From Puccinia triticina (lineage: Eukaryota > Basidiomycota > Pucciniomycetes > Pucciniales > Pucciniaceae), in contig NC_070559.1 of the NCBI RefSeq assembly GCF_026914185.1, forward strand, positions 1,984,001 through 2,048,000: a DNA stretch of 64,000 nucleotides. The letters run 5' to 3'. The notes below the pieces were generated by a model. The model was given only the letters and a program-made list of their open reading frames with translations, searched no databases and was not told the origin of the DNA. Below are positions 44,551 through 56,882 of this stretch, piece after piece (position 1 is the first letter of the stretch; every line of letters starts with the position of its first letter). The translations under genes were made by a program, and so were the position numbers.

Positions 44551-44579
44551 TGCAGCGGCGCAGCCGCCTTGGCCTCTAG
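44551..44579 (+). mobile_element. Helitron-like 3' terminus
   Basis: Hairpin GCGGC-GCA-GCCGC, CTTGGCCT, CTAG, then T. It is the seventh such end in the window and lies downstream of the seryl-tRNA synthetase pseudogene. Confidence 0.6.
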
Positions 44580-44735
44580 TGACCTTTCAAAATTGCACAT
44601 TGTTGGCAAAATCTTGAATTTTACAAGGGAAATCTTGAAATAGTAAAACACCTTGCAAAAGCACCTTGTAAAAATCAATGACAGTGGTTAGCCAAGTTAA
44701 ATTTACAAGGTTTCAAAAAACATTTCCAAGGTCAT
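44580..44735. repeat. CCTTGTAAAA-word repeat, copy 2, and poly(C)
   Basis: ACCTTGCAAAAGCACCTTGT and TTTTACAAGGG words resemble 41102-41320. It is followed by a run of about 22 C (44737-44758), where length may be a sequencing artefact. Confidence 0.45.
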
Positions 44736-44759
44736 TCCCCCCCCCCCCCCCCCCCCCCT

Positions 44760-45579
44760 CCCCCCCACCCCTCCTTTTTCTTTTTTTTTTGGAAAAACAA
44801 CTTCAAACTGCAAAATGTGCCTAAGTTGACTGGGTGCCTCCCCCTAGGGATGACTTAGAGCCCTACAGGTTATTTTGTCCTGTAAGACCCCTGTGCCTTG
44901 GGTTTCATAAACCTTCAACAAGACCCAACTCAGACCAAATAGTCATGTTGCCTCCTCCCCTCCTTAGAAAATGGGAAGTTACACTATCTAGGTCCCTTAG
45001 ATGTCATTTAGTTATCCAGTGCTATGTGTTGTGAAAAAAAACATAAATAGAATCTGTGGGTTCCAAAAGAAAGATTGAATGTTTCTTAAAAGAATGTGAC
45101 CTAATTTCTTCAAAGAAACTCCTGTTTTTGATTTGAAATCCAAGTTTCTTAAATCCACACAAACGTGGAAACTTAGATCTAAGTTTTGGCATATTTCTAA
45201 TTTAAAAATAACCCAACAGAAGAGCACACAATTTAGACAATACACACAGCAGTTGAAAATATCCCCAAAGACCCAAAGGCCCTATGGATGACCCTCCAGC
45301 TGTGCAAGAGCAACAAGCAAAAAAGGGCCGGTTGTGAAAAACTCTGTGAAAGAGCTGTCAAGGAGGGGCCTAATCAAACAACTAGGGGGCTTCCAGGGAG
45401 GGGGCGGACAAAACCAAATCCCCTGGGGGGACAATAGACACCAGCCCCCTCCCTCCTTAAATATTCAAGCTCAGCCCATCCATAGGTGCCAGGCGATGAG
45501 TTGTGACTCTAGCGGCATCCGGCGCCATGGCCACCGTATCCTTGCCAACACCACGCCACCCAGTTCCACCCAACCAAAA
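44760..45579. other. No recognised gene; possible extra fragment
   Basis: A frame 45334-45669 is open, but only its last part is recognisable (WD40-like). The stretch near 45270-45350 weakly resembles the GC-rich repeat at 10160 and 41540. Confidence 0.3.
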
Positions 45580-45868
45580 CCCTTGCATCAAAATTTTACC
45601 TGGCTCTATGATGATATTGTCTCACTATCCTGGTTGCCTTGCTCAAATTATCTCCTGACAACCATCTAGACAAGGCGAGGATGTAAATTTCCAATCTGGT
45701 CAAGGGCTACTGGCCACAACAATATCGTCCTTAAAACCTGGCTCATTGGCAACCTCACAGACCCGACCAATGAGCCCCGGGTGATCACCTTCAATAAAGA
45801 TGGAGCATGTTTTGTGTGGATGAACAAAGATAGGCTCAATCCAGGCAATGAATCAGATGATGAGTAGG
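45580..45868 (+). pseudogene. WD40-repeat fragment, PWP2-like
   Basis: YDDIVSLSWLPCSNYLLTT, a stop, then in another frame GHNNIVLKTWLIGNLTDP and RVITFNKDGACFVWMNKDRL followed by an acidic NESDDE end. This follows the WD40 cycle (GH, D-aromatic, SxDGxxxVW) and resembles the N-terminal propeller of PWP2, a nucleolar small-subunit processome protein. At least one frameshift and a stop break it. It runs directly into isocitrate dehydrogenase sequence, so it is part of a chimeric block. PWP2 assignment is tentative. Confidence 0.5.
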
Positions 45869-46690
45869 AACGCAGGGCAAGTATTCCGGGCTAGAGCATT
45901 CATTGGTCCCAGGCGTAGTCGAGTCGTTGAAGATCATCACACAGAAGAAGTGCGAGCGGATCGCCCGCTTCGCCTTTGACTTTGCCTCAAGAACCACTGC
46001 AAACACGTCACCTGTGTCCACAAGGCTAACATCATGAAGCTCGCTGACGGCCTCTTCCGCAAGACTTGTCGTCAAGTCGCCAAGGAATACAAGCGCTCCG
46101 GAGTCACTTTCAGTGGCATGATTGTCAACAATGCCTCCATGCACCTTGTTGCTAAACCCCAACAATTTGACGTCATGGTCATGCCCAACCTGTTTGTCCC
46201 TCCTACGCTCTCCCTCTCTCCCACTTACGTCCACCAACACACTTACAATCTCTTTTTCTTATGATGTTCCCCAGGTATGGGGCTATCGTCGCCAACATTG
46301 GTGCGGCTCTCGTCGGACGACCGGGGATCGTTCCGGGGGCAAAAATTGCCGGGAGTTTGCGTTATTCAAGCCAGGTTGTTGACATGTAGCCAAGGAAATC
46401 ATGGTAAGCCTGGCGGCATTTAACTGCGTCTGACCCGTCTCCGGCCGACTGAAGCTGTGGGATTGACAGGGCCAAGACGTGGCAAACCCGATTGCTCCTG
46501 TTTGGGCCGGGTGTTCCCGCTGGTAAACAACCTGAAGGCCGCCAGCGCCAATGCGCCGCTTGCCGTCTTCACAGTTGGTCCCAATCTAAGAGCAAAAATT
46601 GCTAGCAATCCTCGAGTGGCACCGGGCAAAGCAGAACCTGCTGACAACAATGTTTTGAAAGCAGTACAGGAAGGCAAGCTGCCCAATATC
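45866..46690 (+). pseudogene. NAD-dependent isocitrate dehydrogenase subunit, 3' part, decayed
   Basis: This mitochondrial TCA-cycle enzyme oxidises isocitrate. Readable blocks are [85 protein letters not shown] and REFALFKPGC, then after an intron-like gap GQDVANPIA, and NNVLKAVQEGK. They match the C-terminal half of the family, including the conserved KANIMK and [13 protein letters not shown] intron (about 46190-46274) is retained after NL. Frameshifts near 45990 and a stop after FKPGC kill the frame. The 5' half is absent, replaced by the WD40-like piece. Confidence 0.85.
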
Positions 46691-47330
46691 TGTCCTCCCT
46701 GCTCGCTCCGGCAGACAGAGAGAGAGACTAAACCCTACTAAACCGCGCTGCTGCTTGATCTTTCTGACTTGGAAGGTCCTCGTCTGAGCCTTGCATTCTA
46801 AAACACCGGTACTCAGAGGGATTCAGGTGAGCAGCTCGAATTCCAGTCCACCTGAAACTCTCAGCGGAGCAATCAAACATGCGGAATGCGCCGGAGGTGC
46901 TGTTCCTACTGAGCTTATCCCATGAGCATGAGCTGATGCTCGCGCGAGCGCTCAACCCAGCTTCTCAGCAGCCGCCTCCAATAAGCATCTTTGCATTGGA
47001 CTCCAGGAGGCCATGTCCTGTTGGCTTTCCATTGTTGCCATCAACTCCAGCAGACCACATGAGATGGTCAGCCATCAGTGCACCGGCTTTGTCATCCCCC
47101 TGATCCCCAGAAACAGGCCCACCAAGTCCACAACATTCCTCAAATGGACAACAAACAATGACAAAAATTGAAAATGCTGACTGCAGCTGTATTCTTGAGC
47201 TCTTCAATGAAATCATGGGTAAACATGTTGAACTTGTGATCCACGATATCCTGAACCGTATCTGTCAAACCAAGTTTGTTTGCTGTTCAGGAGCGTTACT
47301 TTACCGTTTTAGATGGACCTTTATTATTAT
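46691..47330. other. No gene recognised
   Basis: Short frames on both strands occur without motifs. It is mixed GC content, possibly further gene debris. Confidence 0.3.
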
Positions 47331-48924
47331 GATTACTTTATGGTTACTTTAAGCCTGCGGAGCTATCTTGATGCTTTTATTACGCGGAGTTTGGAGTTTC
47401 CCTTGACTACTTGGGATTATCTTGCGTAGAAGAAGGCTGTCAGCCTACGTGATGCCAAGGATATTATCCTTCTAGCTACACGTTGTGCAAAGCAAAAGAT
47501 TAGAGTTATAAAACTCTAAGACAAGGTTATAAGGGTTAATTCCAACGTAAGTGTTGGGAATTATGGCGTAAGAATAAGGCAATTTGGGCCAATTTGGGCC
47601 AATTTTGACGTAATAAAATGAATATAATTAATTTTAAGAGGGGCCTGATAAATCAGGGGTGTTTAATCCCTCTAGAATGAAGAACTGGGGCCTGTAAACA
47701 GGGGTGTTTCAAATCCCAGAAAGAAATGGCGGAGAATCTCAAGAGAAGGGGCTTAAACTTACTAGTATAAGACCCTAGAGTCACTTGAGGTTCTTCAGGC
47801 GTGAAGTTGGGCAGTTGGAGGAGCTCAGAGGAGGTAATCTTGAGGGCAGGGTGATTACTGGACAGCTTCAGGGCGGAAATTGGGGCTAAAAATCACGAAA
47901 GTAGGTATTTTACATGGCAAATCACAGGCTATTGAGGCTGTTGAAGGCGGGTAAAATTCTAGTAGGTAATGTAAAGCTGGGGAATCTCCTTTTGGGCGGA
48001 GAAAGGGCCCTTTATATAGCCTAGGCAGGCCTCCAGGGGCGCCCAGGGGACATGGGGACACTTGTGGGCGCATTCTGAGGCAATTTGGTTGCGCTAGAAG
48101 GCGCTGTGGGTCGTGGAACCTTGGGGCTTGGATACAAGGGTTGCCAAGAGCCTTTTACAGAGGTTCTGCGTGTTTTTACACATGCCTTACACGTCATGGG
48201 GGCTGGTTTGGGGGTTCTGTGACGCTCATTTCCGTGGAAATGTGCCACAGAAGGTACTAGAACTGGCTTCTGTGCAATTGTACACGTGCAAGCAGTGCTA
48301 CATACATGTTCTGGAGGCGCTTATTAAGTGCTCCAGTTCATTTGACCCCTTCTACATATTTACTACAGTTGTAATTTACACGTAGTGAGGCTTGGGAGAA
48401 GCTGGGGCGCTTTCTAGTGTCTCCTGTGCACGTTGCAAGAGCCTTTTTCCATCTAGAATGTTTTGATATTGGATGACGTGGTAATTAAATCTTGTTTGGT
48501 GATTAATCACATGTGTACAAGACATATAACACATGTAGTATTGCTATTGGGGCGTATTCTGGCCCATTCTTACTTACTGGTAACCTGAGCGCTTTGGTTG
48601 CAGGCTAGTTTATGCATTATGCATATATGTACACTAGGAGCGCGGGCTTGAGCTCTAGGCAACAGAGCACGCGGGCTTGGGTGCGCCACGCAACAAATAA
48701 AGCCATCTTTTAAACTATACACAACACCTCAGTTACGTCACTAAAAATGGGTGTAAATATATGTACTTATATATATATGTGCATACAAGTGCATCTACGC
48801 GGGGCGTGATGCACTTGCGCAAACTTTGAAGTTAGTTTACACAAGGAAGGGATAATAATTAAGGGTACTTGTAAGTGAGGTACCCTAGGTTATTTTACCT
48901 GTAGAATAAGAATCTTCTATAACA
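47331..48924 (+). mobile_element. Isolated LTR (~1.6 kb) with PBS-like flank
   Basis: The right end CTTCTATAACA (48924) is followed at 48936 by TTGGTGGCAG, a primer-binding-like sequence. The left end lies near TGATTACTTTATGG or TGGTTACTTTAAG (47331-47341). It contains a TATA-like TTTATATAG (about 48010) and AATAAA (about 48695) in plus order. No gag or pol follows, so it is a solo LTR or the remains of a 5' LTR. Orientation and left edge are inferred. Confidence 0.45.
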
Positions 48925-48945
48925 CCAGGGGGGAATTGGTGGCAG

Positions 48946-51900
48946 TCTCTGGAGAGTGCCAGACCGTAATTTATGTGGGGAAGTGCTCCATAAGTAAGCC
49001 ATGGCCTCATGTGTGACTATGTCATGAGTCAGCTGCATGTTGTGTTGATCTGATGCCTATCTTCATCTTATGTTCATGCATGAAATCTGGTAAGTGAAAT
49101 TTACCGGATGACCATTGGTAAGTCATTTTTCAATCATTTCCACTTTGGCTTCCTTGAACCACCTGTGGGCCCCATGTGCAGATTCTGTAGTAGCTTGTCA
49201 ACACAGATCAACTTGCAAGAAGAAATCATGTCCACAGGTGGCAACATCTCACCGTTCTATGGGGTAAGTGGAGGTCATTTCTTCTTTCCAAGATAGATAG
49301 CCAAGCCAATTGAAAGATCGAGGATTGGTGATGTGCTAAAATAAAACACATGACATGCATAGGGCCAGAGGAAAGGTGGAATCAATTGTGGAATTAGGTC
49401 ATATTAGTAACATAAGTAAAAACTCATCAACCAGAAGATTACAATCTCCAGCAGCATCATTGGTGATACACAATTCCTGTCTGAGAAGTTGAATTCACAC
49501 AGTCCATTCCTGATGTAGAGGAATGGTATTTGTAGAATTCATCCAGTTGATAGGTGTTTCTCCTGCAAAAACTAAACTATGACAGCACAAAAAGCTCCCC
49601 TTGGCTCCCTTCATTCAGGACAAGGAAGCTGAAATCCACACAGCACTGTGTCATCTGATACTAATTCCGCTGTATGTTCAGGTTTTATCCTCCAAGTAAA
49701 AATGGATCTTTGGCAGAATGCATCCAGTTTACTGCTTTCTGACATTAAGTGACCTCACTGTGAGACAAGCAACATGGTCCTGGATTGGATATATTGTCTT
49801 GAGTGCATTGTGGAGTGAATCCTGGATGGCCGACCACTTCACTTCCACCCTCCTGCCTGCACAACCCAACTTTACCCCATTCTTGAATGTCTAAGTCCTC
49901 CTCCTCCTCCATGTGTCACGTAAAAATTCTAAGTGAAAAAACCGCAAGATCAAGGAAGATGATGCATATTGGGCTGTTTCCATACTTAAAATACTTAAAT
50001 AGCTAGAGGGCATGATTGCTAGCAATGAGCGAGGCAGTTTCATAATTTGGAGATGGGAAAAATGGGTTCATGCAGGTTATATAACAAGGGTAAGAAAAGC
50101 GGGAACCATACACCGGGTAACCATGTCACCGCCATCCATGGTTGGACCACAATCAATCTACCCCTGGCAAGTGCCCCCAGAATACCATGAAGCATTGCCA
50201 ACTCAACAAGCTAGGTCAGATCAGACGCGTCGTTATTGTGTGATTATAACACTGAAAAGAAGATGGGATAGGCAGTATCACAATAGAGCCCCAACTATGT
50301 TGCAGCCATGATCTCACCCTGTATAATCCCTGCTTGATCTGGGATTATATAGCCGGAAAGGGGAAGGATAACACGGTGAATTCCATGGGTATTGGGAAAT
50401 AATGAGCAGGCAAATTGTGTGAAGAAGCTGTGTTGCCATCTTGGGACCCTTCCATTGCCAATATTCAACAAGAACCATATCTACTTTCTTGTTCAGGTCA
50501 CTACCACAGGACTTCTGGGAGCAAGGTGTACTATTTTGTGGACTTCACTCCTGCCAAATCAATCTCCTTCAAAACCACTGTGGAATTGTTGATCTCCTTA
50601 CTGGGTAATCAGCAGATGTCTGAAAGTCAAGGAGAGGGTTTCCTATTGTTCTAGATCTTCGGTGGCTTTTAATTGAGCCTGAATGCATGAGTGTATAGCC
50701 TCCGAGTAATAAATTTCATGGAGAGATGCTACTAATGCTTATATCCAAGCTACTTATGGGTGAAAGATCATCGAAGTGGCAGCTTGAGCAAGTTGTTGGC
50801 ACGAGATAGAAATCAAATCCACTCCCTCCCTCCCCTTGTACTTCAAATTACACACAGGGAAAAACAACATCTGTAAGACGCATCTGCCAGGCATTACTCC
50901 AAAACCTTCAAGCACCACGGCGAAAGTGATGTCGAGATGGGTTGATTTGGACAGGCAGCACAACATCTAGCCCTTTCTAAGCTTTGCTTATGCCTCAATC
51001 CGTCAGCATGGAAAGTTGATCAGCTGCTGCAAATCGGGGAAGTGCGGATTTCCTGGTGTATCTATTCTGTGGGGCCCATTGAGCCCTTGACGATGTGCTT
51101 GAGCAAGTGCCGGATGGGAATATACACCTGTTGCTGCCTGCCCCTGTACAACCTCTTCACTTTGACCTGGGATGGCTGGCTCCGACAGAGGTGAATTGCA
51201 GGGCTCCTCTTGGACCTCTCTGGAAATCTTGGGCAAGGATCAACGATCAATCCCCCCAAATGTTGGCAACCTTCCCTCCTGACCCAGTTAGAGGATCTGT
51301 AGAAGGTGGATAGATGTCTATGGCTGAACGGAGATGTGAGTTCTGTTCAGACTGTATGATTTCTAGTTGTGCCTTGGCTGGAAGTGCCACCGGAGACTCA
51401 GGTCCGGGTGGTGGACTTAGGATGGCGGCTGAGGTGGAAGTCATGCCATAGCGGGTGTGCAGTTTTTGTGGATTAGTGACTTAGCAAGTTCTGCTGTTGG
51501 CTCCCAGGCCCACTTCAGACAAGCTGTATCTGATCATAACCATTCAGGGTGTCTCAGGAATTGGGTTGAGGGCAGAGGGTGGAGCAGCCGTGGATCGCTA
51601 GTAGCTTGACTATGATTCACAACGGGGGGGCCGAAATTCTGACCTTGTCAGCAACGGAACAGTCCCACAGCAACCACCTGTCACAGAAGTCTACCATAAT
51701 GAACGGCCGGACATTACGGTGGACATAGACAAGGTTTCCCCCCCCCCCCTGGCCTGCGTTTTTAGGGATCAGGTGAATATGAAGGACCTGCAGAAGTTGG
51801 CCTATGAAAGGATTGCGGGGCCAACAGGCAATCAGGGCAGTTCAACCCTTCCCCAAATACGGACATACATCAGACCATGACACCATTCTTCTTTCGCGCT

Positions 51901-51983
51901 TGGCAGGATGTGTTTGGGTGAGTCAAAGGGTGGTGGGGACGTATCCTCACTGTTTGAATGCAAGAAAGGGGAAACATCTCCCA
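48946..51983. other. 3-kb stretch with no recognised gene
   Basis: Frames of up to 99 codons occur (50012-50311) but none has a recognisable motif. Short protein-like stretches such as VYYFVDFTPAKSISFKTTVE (about 50540-50590) may be gene debris. An 11-nt C run is at about 51739. Confidence 0.3.
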
Positions 51984-52824
51984 TGTCAGCCTTAGAGTCA
52001 ACACAGTTGACCTAAAACTTCCTTTTATCTCCATTTTATACCTAAATGTGCTCATATCTTTTTAACCTTAAGACATAAGGTTGTTTTGACTTCAGATTCT
52101 GATTTCTCATGCAATTTTGACCCTAGTGTTCACTGATCACTTTACAATATCTCTACTCCTTCATAGAGTTTGTGGTTTGTGACACACATGCGCAGCAGCG
52201 CCGTGTAGTTGTGCCTGAGCGCTCCCAACCACATGTACATGTGTGATTATGTCATCCAACTTTGAAAATTTTTGAAGTCAGGATCCCCCATGCAGCTGGA
52301 GGATCCACAGACTTCAGCACACCAGAACCACACCCCAGATAACCCAGGATCACCACCAAAGAGATTACCACACTCCCAGTATACCTACCGTCACAGGCGC
52401 CTAGGATATTGACAGTAAGTAAACTCTTTCTCTGAACCTTGCTTATCCAGAGTGAAACTCTGTTGCTCTTGATTGTTTCTTCTTTTCTTCAACTCTTTCA
52501 ATCTTAAAAGATCAAAAGGTTATCTCTGGTTAAGACCTACAAAACCAGAGCAGAGTAGTAACCCTACTTCTGAATCCCACCAACGTTTCCTTGTTGTGAG
52601 TGGAGGCTGTTGCACTCTTTCTTGGCCTTGCACAGCTGGCATCCAACTTTTCCAGGTTGAGAATAGCCCAGATCAATTAATTAAGACTTAAAGTCTAGGC
52701 CTGATCTTCTCTTACTCTCTTTCTTTCTTCTCTCTCTGTTTGTATTTCTTTATCCCAAGAAATCCAACCAGAATCCCCCCATTTTCCTTGTGTCCTGTTG
52801 TCACACAAGAGACACAGGCTCACA
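51984..52824 (+). repeat. 5' LTR of the gag-only element, with PBS
   Basis: TGTCAGCC to GGCTCACA is 841 bp with TG..CA ends. The 3' limit is supported by the independent fragment at 39705. TTGGGGGCCTCATCGGGA (52826-52843) directly after it has the look of a primer-binding site (compare proline-tRNA type TGGGGGCTCG). Confidence 0.75.
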
Positions 52825-53093
52825 ATTGGGGGCCTCATCGGGAAATATCATCCCTTTTCATACTTCTAGACTGCTTAAAAGCCAAGGACTGATCATCCTG
52901 TTTAAATCAAACAAAACATTCATAAAAAATTAAACTCAAACTCTTCCATAAACTCTTTTTATTGAATCCGCTTCTCTGCGCTGAACTCCGCTCTTGAAAA
53001 TCTTAGATTTGCTTGCTTCACTGCACTTATAACACGCCTAAATGAGGATTTCTTACTTGTAGAAACCTCACTTCTTCCGCCTCAAAAATCTTT

Positions 53094-53423
53094 TTGCGAC
53101 CCCCTGCGCTCGCGAAAGTGAAGGCTAGCGGCGTGCAGGAAACATCCTTACCGACCTGCTCTGAGCTCTCCGACGGCCCATCGGACTTCCCTGACATAGA
53201 GATCCCCAACAACGGACTCGTTGCAAAGCCCAAGGAAGGGAATTCCATCCGTAACGCTGAGTGGACGCCTATCGCCACTGCCTCAGACCCACCGCCGCGT
53301 CGTAAGTGGAATAAGAAGCCGTCTAAGCTGCACGATTGGACGGCGGAGTTCTCAGCTAAGCTGAAAGCACTAGAAGAAGCGAAAAACCCAAAAAAAAAAG
53401 GAAAAAAATCTACTAAGACCTGA
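53094..53423 (+). other. Leader frame, Lys-rich, no ATG
   Basis: An open frame of about 109 codons in the leader, with a basic C-terminus (KNPKKKGKK) and a Trp/Pro-rich centre, has no ATG start. It could be a small leader protein or a spliced 5' part of gag. It is described because it is in-strand and 70 bp from the gag ATG. Confidence 0.3.
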
Positions 53424-53493
53424 GGTACACCATACCTTAAACTCTACAGATCAAAAGCTTGAAACTTAACCTCCCTGATCATTAACATCCTCC

Positions 53494-53840
53494 ATGCCGC
53501 CCCATCTCAGAAATGAACGCGATCTCTCAGCAGAACAACGTCTCCTCTATCGCCTTAGCCCCGCCGCCGAAGAGCGGCTTCGAACAGCTCGAGTCGGCGT
53601 TGCCGCCGCTAGTAGAAGATTTACTCCAGTTACCGGAGAGAGAGACCTAGCCCCCGGACACAGGGATCCCACCTGCTCTCTACCAATCGAGAGAGAAGTC
53701 AATAGACCTAGCTTCGAGCCGGTCGACTCCCATCCCTCGTCCAATCAACAGGGAGCAGCTGCGCTCGACGGGCACTATGCCAGCGACGAATCAACAGTCC
53801 CCCCCGCCTACCAGCCACGAGGGATTAATACCCACAGCTC
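53494..53840 (+). CDS. Gag of the gag-only element, N-terminal part
   Basis: It begins ATG MPPHLRNERDLSAEQRLLYR and is Arg/Pro/Ser-rich. It is cut after codon 115 by the Copia insertion. Ignoring the insertion and one copy of the AGCTC duplication, the same frame continues at 59723 and stays open to 62459, giving about 1027 residues. This shows gag was intact when the insertion arose. Confidence 0.75.
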
Positions 53841-54638
53841 TGTCAAGACTCAGGGCTTGCCCCAGAGCAAAGGAAGCGCAAGGAGCGAAACCCTAACCCC
53901 GCAAGGGGGAATGGTGAGTCCGCGCGACCCCCAGGTCCATGCATATGCATGAGACTCTCAGACAATAGGAGTAGGCGAGAAGCTGAAACTTTGTTCCTCT
54001 CCTTCTAGCCACGTCTACATCCGACGAAGAGCCTAAACGTCCCAAGAGAAGCACAACACCGAATAGGTAAGCTGTGCTCCTTGGGTTCGTCATAAGCCGA
54101 GGAGCGAGCTGCTGATTAAAAGAACAATGTTCTAATTACAGCAAGCATTCGCCCGACGCCAACTCAGACCGAATCGGTTCCAGCCTCATCGAAAGGATTT
54201 CCACCTCAACAAGTGGTAAGTCCTTTGATGCAGAGTCATCAAAGCGTAGCCGGTCACTGATATAGAGATCTGTTACAATAACAGACCGTAGCAGTCCCGG
54301 CACGCTTCTCACTCGTATCGGCGGACGTTAAAGTACCAAGCCTGAACAAGCACAAGTAAGAGATAAACATCATCTCTTTAGCTTTCGCACCAAAAGTTCA
54401 GGCACTGATGCAGAACACAGTTGCGCATCCCAGACAGTAGTCCTCTCCCCACGATCTCGTGTTCCTAGCTGCCATAGCAGTCTTTTCTCATTATTATTCT
54501 ATCTCATACCAGAGCCGGCAATAGTTCCGCTCTTAGGTACATGACTTGTTTATTTCTTTCTCTGTCTCTGAGCTTGTCAGATGGACCAACCTCATTCTAA
54601 CCATGAAATAAATGCTCTTAGTATTGTGAAACCTTTTA
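53841..54638 (+). repeat. 5' LTR of the Copia element
   Basis: 798 bp, same length as the 3' LTR, with six substitutions between them and no indels. The primer-binding site after it (GATTTACAGTCTTGG) does not match a tRNA 3' end that I can name. Confidence 0.9.
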
Positions 54639-54700
54639 GATTTACAGTCTTGGATCTCGGAACCACCAAACCTCAGTACCACTACTAAGAGCGGAACAAC

Positions 54701-55747
54701 ATGGCCGGCACTCGTCAAACTCCTGCTGCCGCTGCTTCCTCGTCGAATGCAAACACCTCCTCTACCACGAGTGATGAGCGCGACTTGTTTAAATGTCCTA
54801 CCTTTGATGGAAAAAACTTTCCCATCTGGCAGCGCAAGGTCAAGACCTATCTGGCCGTCAAGAGTTTGATGAAGTGTATTGAGGAACCATTACCGCCTAA
54901 CGCCTCCAAACAAGCTAAACTGGAATACGTTCGAGCTGTTGCCATCATCAGCGGTCACATTGAGGACGATATATACAACCATATCATCACTGACGAGAAC
55001 GTAAACGACGCCTTTGCTCTCTGGAAAGAGCTTAAGGGAGAATATGCGTCAGCGTCGGTACTCGCCATCTATCATGCGTGGCGAAAATGGGAAGATATCC
55101 AATACAACAACGACATCAATCGCTATATCACTCAATTGGAATCAATGTTGGCGGAATTTGCTGCCATGGGGTTAGATGTTCCCGGAACTATCTTGAGCTG
55201 CACGATAATCGCTAGAATCTCACGAAAGAGGCCCTCTCTCATGGAGACTCTGATTAGCAACGCCGAGATGCTTTCGCATCCGAAGCAAATCATCGCAAAA
55301 CTTCGGGATATCGCCCACCACGATGCTGTCTCAGCAACCATGACCAGGGACGAGGAAGCAATTATCGGATCTTCCACAGCGCTAGCGACGCAAGCGCAGC
55401 ATTCCGGAAACCGTGGAAATCAGCAGCGCAAGCGACGTTTCAACCCTCATCCGTGCACAAATAAGCAACACAATCCCTTGGCAACTTCACATACCGAGGA
55501 GGACTGCTGGACCCTGCACCCCGGTCTCTACAAGAAAGCTCGCACAAATCCACCCACCGGCTTAGTCACCACCACTGCACCAGGTACCTCCGAATCCGCG
55601 AACATTGTCAGACCCTCCTTTGGCTACTTAACGGGCCCGGACACTGCCGGGCTGAAAATGCCTATGGTTTTGGACTCAGGCGCCAGCCACCATACTCGAC
55701 TTATTCAGCACCACGTCTTCAGTTCGAATCAGCATTGCCACCGGTAA
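54701..55747 (+). pseudogene. Copia gag and start of protease
   Basis: The ATG at 54701 opens MAGTRQTPAAAASSS, followed by the UBN2/DUF4219-type capsid fold (FDGKNFPIWQRKVKTYLAVK). A degenerate zinc knuckle (PCTNKQHNPLATSHTEEDCW) and the retropepsin MVLDSGASHH follow. The frame is lost just after the DSG motif (about 55700) by a one-base shift; the next frame continues DLFSTTSSVRISIATGNKW. Confidence 0.9.
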
Positions 55748-56864
55748 TAAGTGGGATCAACGTGAGCTGTTCGCGGTAGCTAAGGGGACCGCTGTACTGC
55801 GACTTGAAAACGGGTCAACCATTATCATGAAGGACGCTCTTTACGTTCCGAACTTGACTCGGAGTCTGATCTCGTTTGCTCAGTTAATGGAGAACAACGC
55901 CTCTATTTCACCAGCGCCATGCGGATTTACTGTGACTATCAACAATCAAACTGCGATCGATATTGACACCACAAACTCGATCTTTGAGATAGTGGGTATC
56001 TGTGAACCTGAGGCCGCACCAACAGCCAATCTCACTGAAGTGACAACAGCTGCCAAACCCAATAGCTTCGACCTTTGGCACAGACGGTTGGGACACGCTA
56101 GCCGCAAGAGGATCGAAGTGATGCTCAACAAACCATTGTCGCCTGAAGCCTCAAGAGCATGTGACGCATGCATGAAGGGTAAAGTCACTCGACTTCCCTT
56201 CAACAGCCACTTCAAAGCCACAACCTGCCCTCTCGAGGTCGTTCACGCCAATCTTGTTGGGCCCATCACTCCCGCGACAAATGGAGGCGCCCGCTATATT
56301 CTCACAATAGTGGATCAATATTCCGGTTACATTCACACGGACATCCTGAAGCTGAAGAGCGACGCTCCGAAAGCCATCCTAGAATACAAATCCTTCCTTG
56401 AGGCGCAGACTGGTACCACCATTAAGAAACTGATAACTGACGGTGGTGGCGAATTCGTTGGGAAAACACTGGGCGCTACTCTCAAGGAGGCCGGAATTCA
56501 ACATAACGTTTTGCCGCCATATACACCCCAGCACAACGGATTCGCCGAGCGCGCCAATCGAACGGTTATTGAGATGACTCGCACTCAAATGATGCAGGCC
56601 AATATGGCCCCGGAGTGGTGGGGGGAAGCTGTCAAGTCCGCCACAGCAACCACGAACTGCTTGCCCTCTCTTAGCAAAAGTCGAGCCTCACCAATGGAGC
56701 TTATGTTTAAAATCAAACCAAACATGAGCTTTTTCCGACCATTCGGATGTTGTGCATGGATTGTAAAACCAAAGCAAAATCGTGGGATCAAATTCGGTCC
56801 GATAGCTTGGGACGGGATAATGTTGGGCTATGACAACGACTTTACGTCTTACCGGATATTTTGA
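55700..56864 (+). pseudogene. Copia integrase
   Basis: The HHCC zinc finger reads WHRRLGHASRKR and CDACMKGK. In the core, ITDGGGEF (Asp codon 56439) and NGFAERANRT (Glu codon 56547) show D-x35-E spacing. The first catalytic Asp, normally in sDlxGP, is Asn here (HANLVGPIT, codon 56250-56252), so the active site is predicted dead. A one-base deletion ends the frame at 56864 after SYRIF. Confidence 0.9.
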
Positions 56865-56882
56865 CCGGATAACAACTCCTTC

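Noticed and set aside
52581..52587. Outer LTR ending at CCAACGTT (604 bp)
   Set aside because: That is only where the two copies stop matching; the TG..CA rule, the PBS after 52824 and the fragment at 39705 all place the end at GGCTCACA.
55690..55760. Programmed frameshift between Copia gag and pol
   Set aside because: The shift lies inside the protease after DSG, not at a gag-pol boundary, and other inactivating lesions follow, so it is better read as a mutation.
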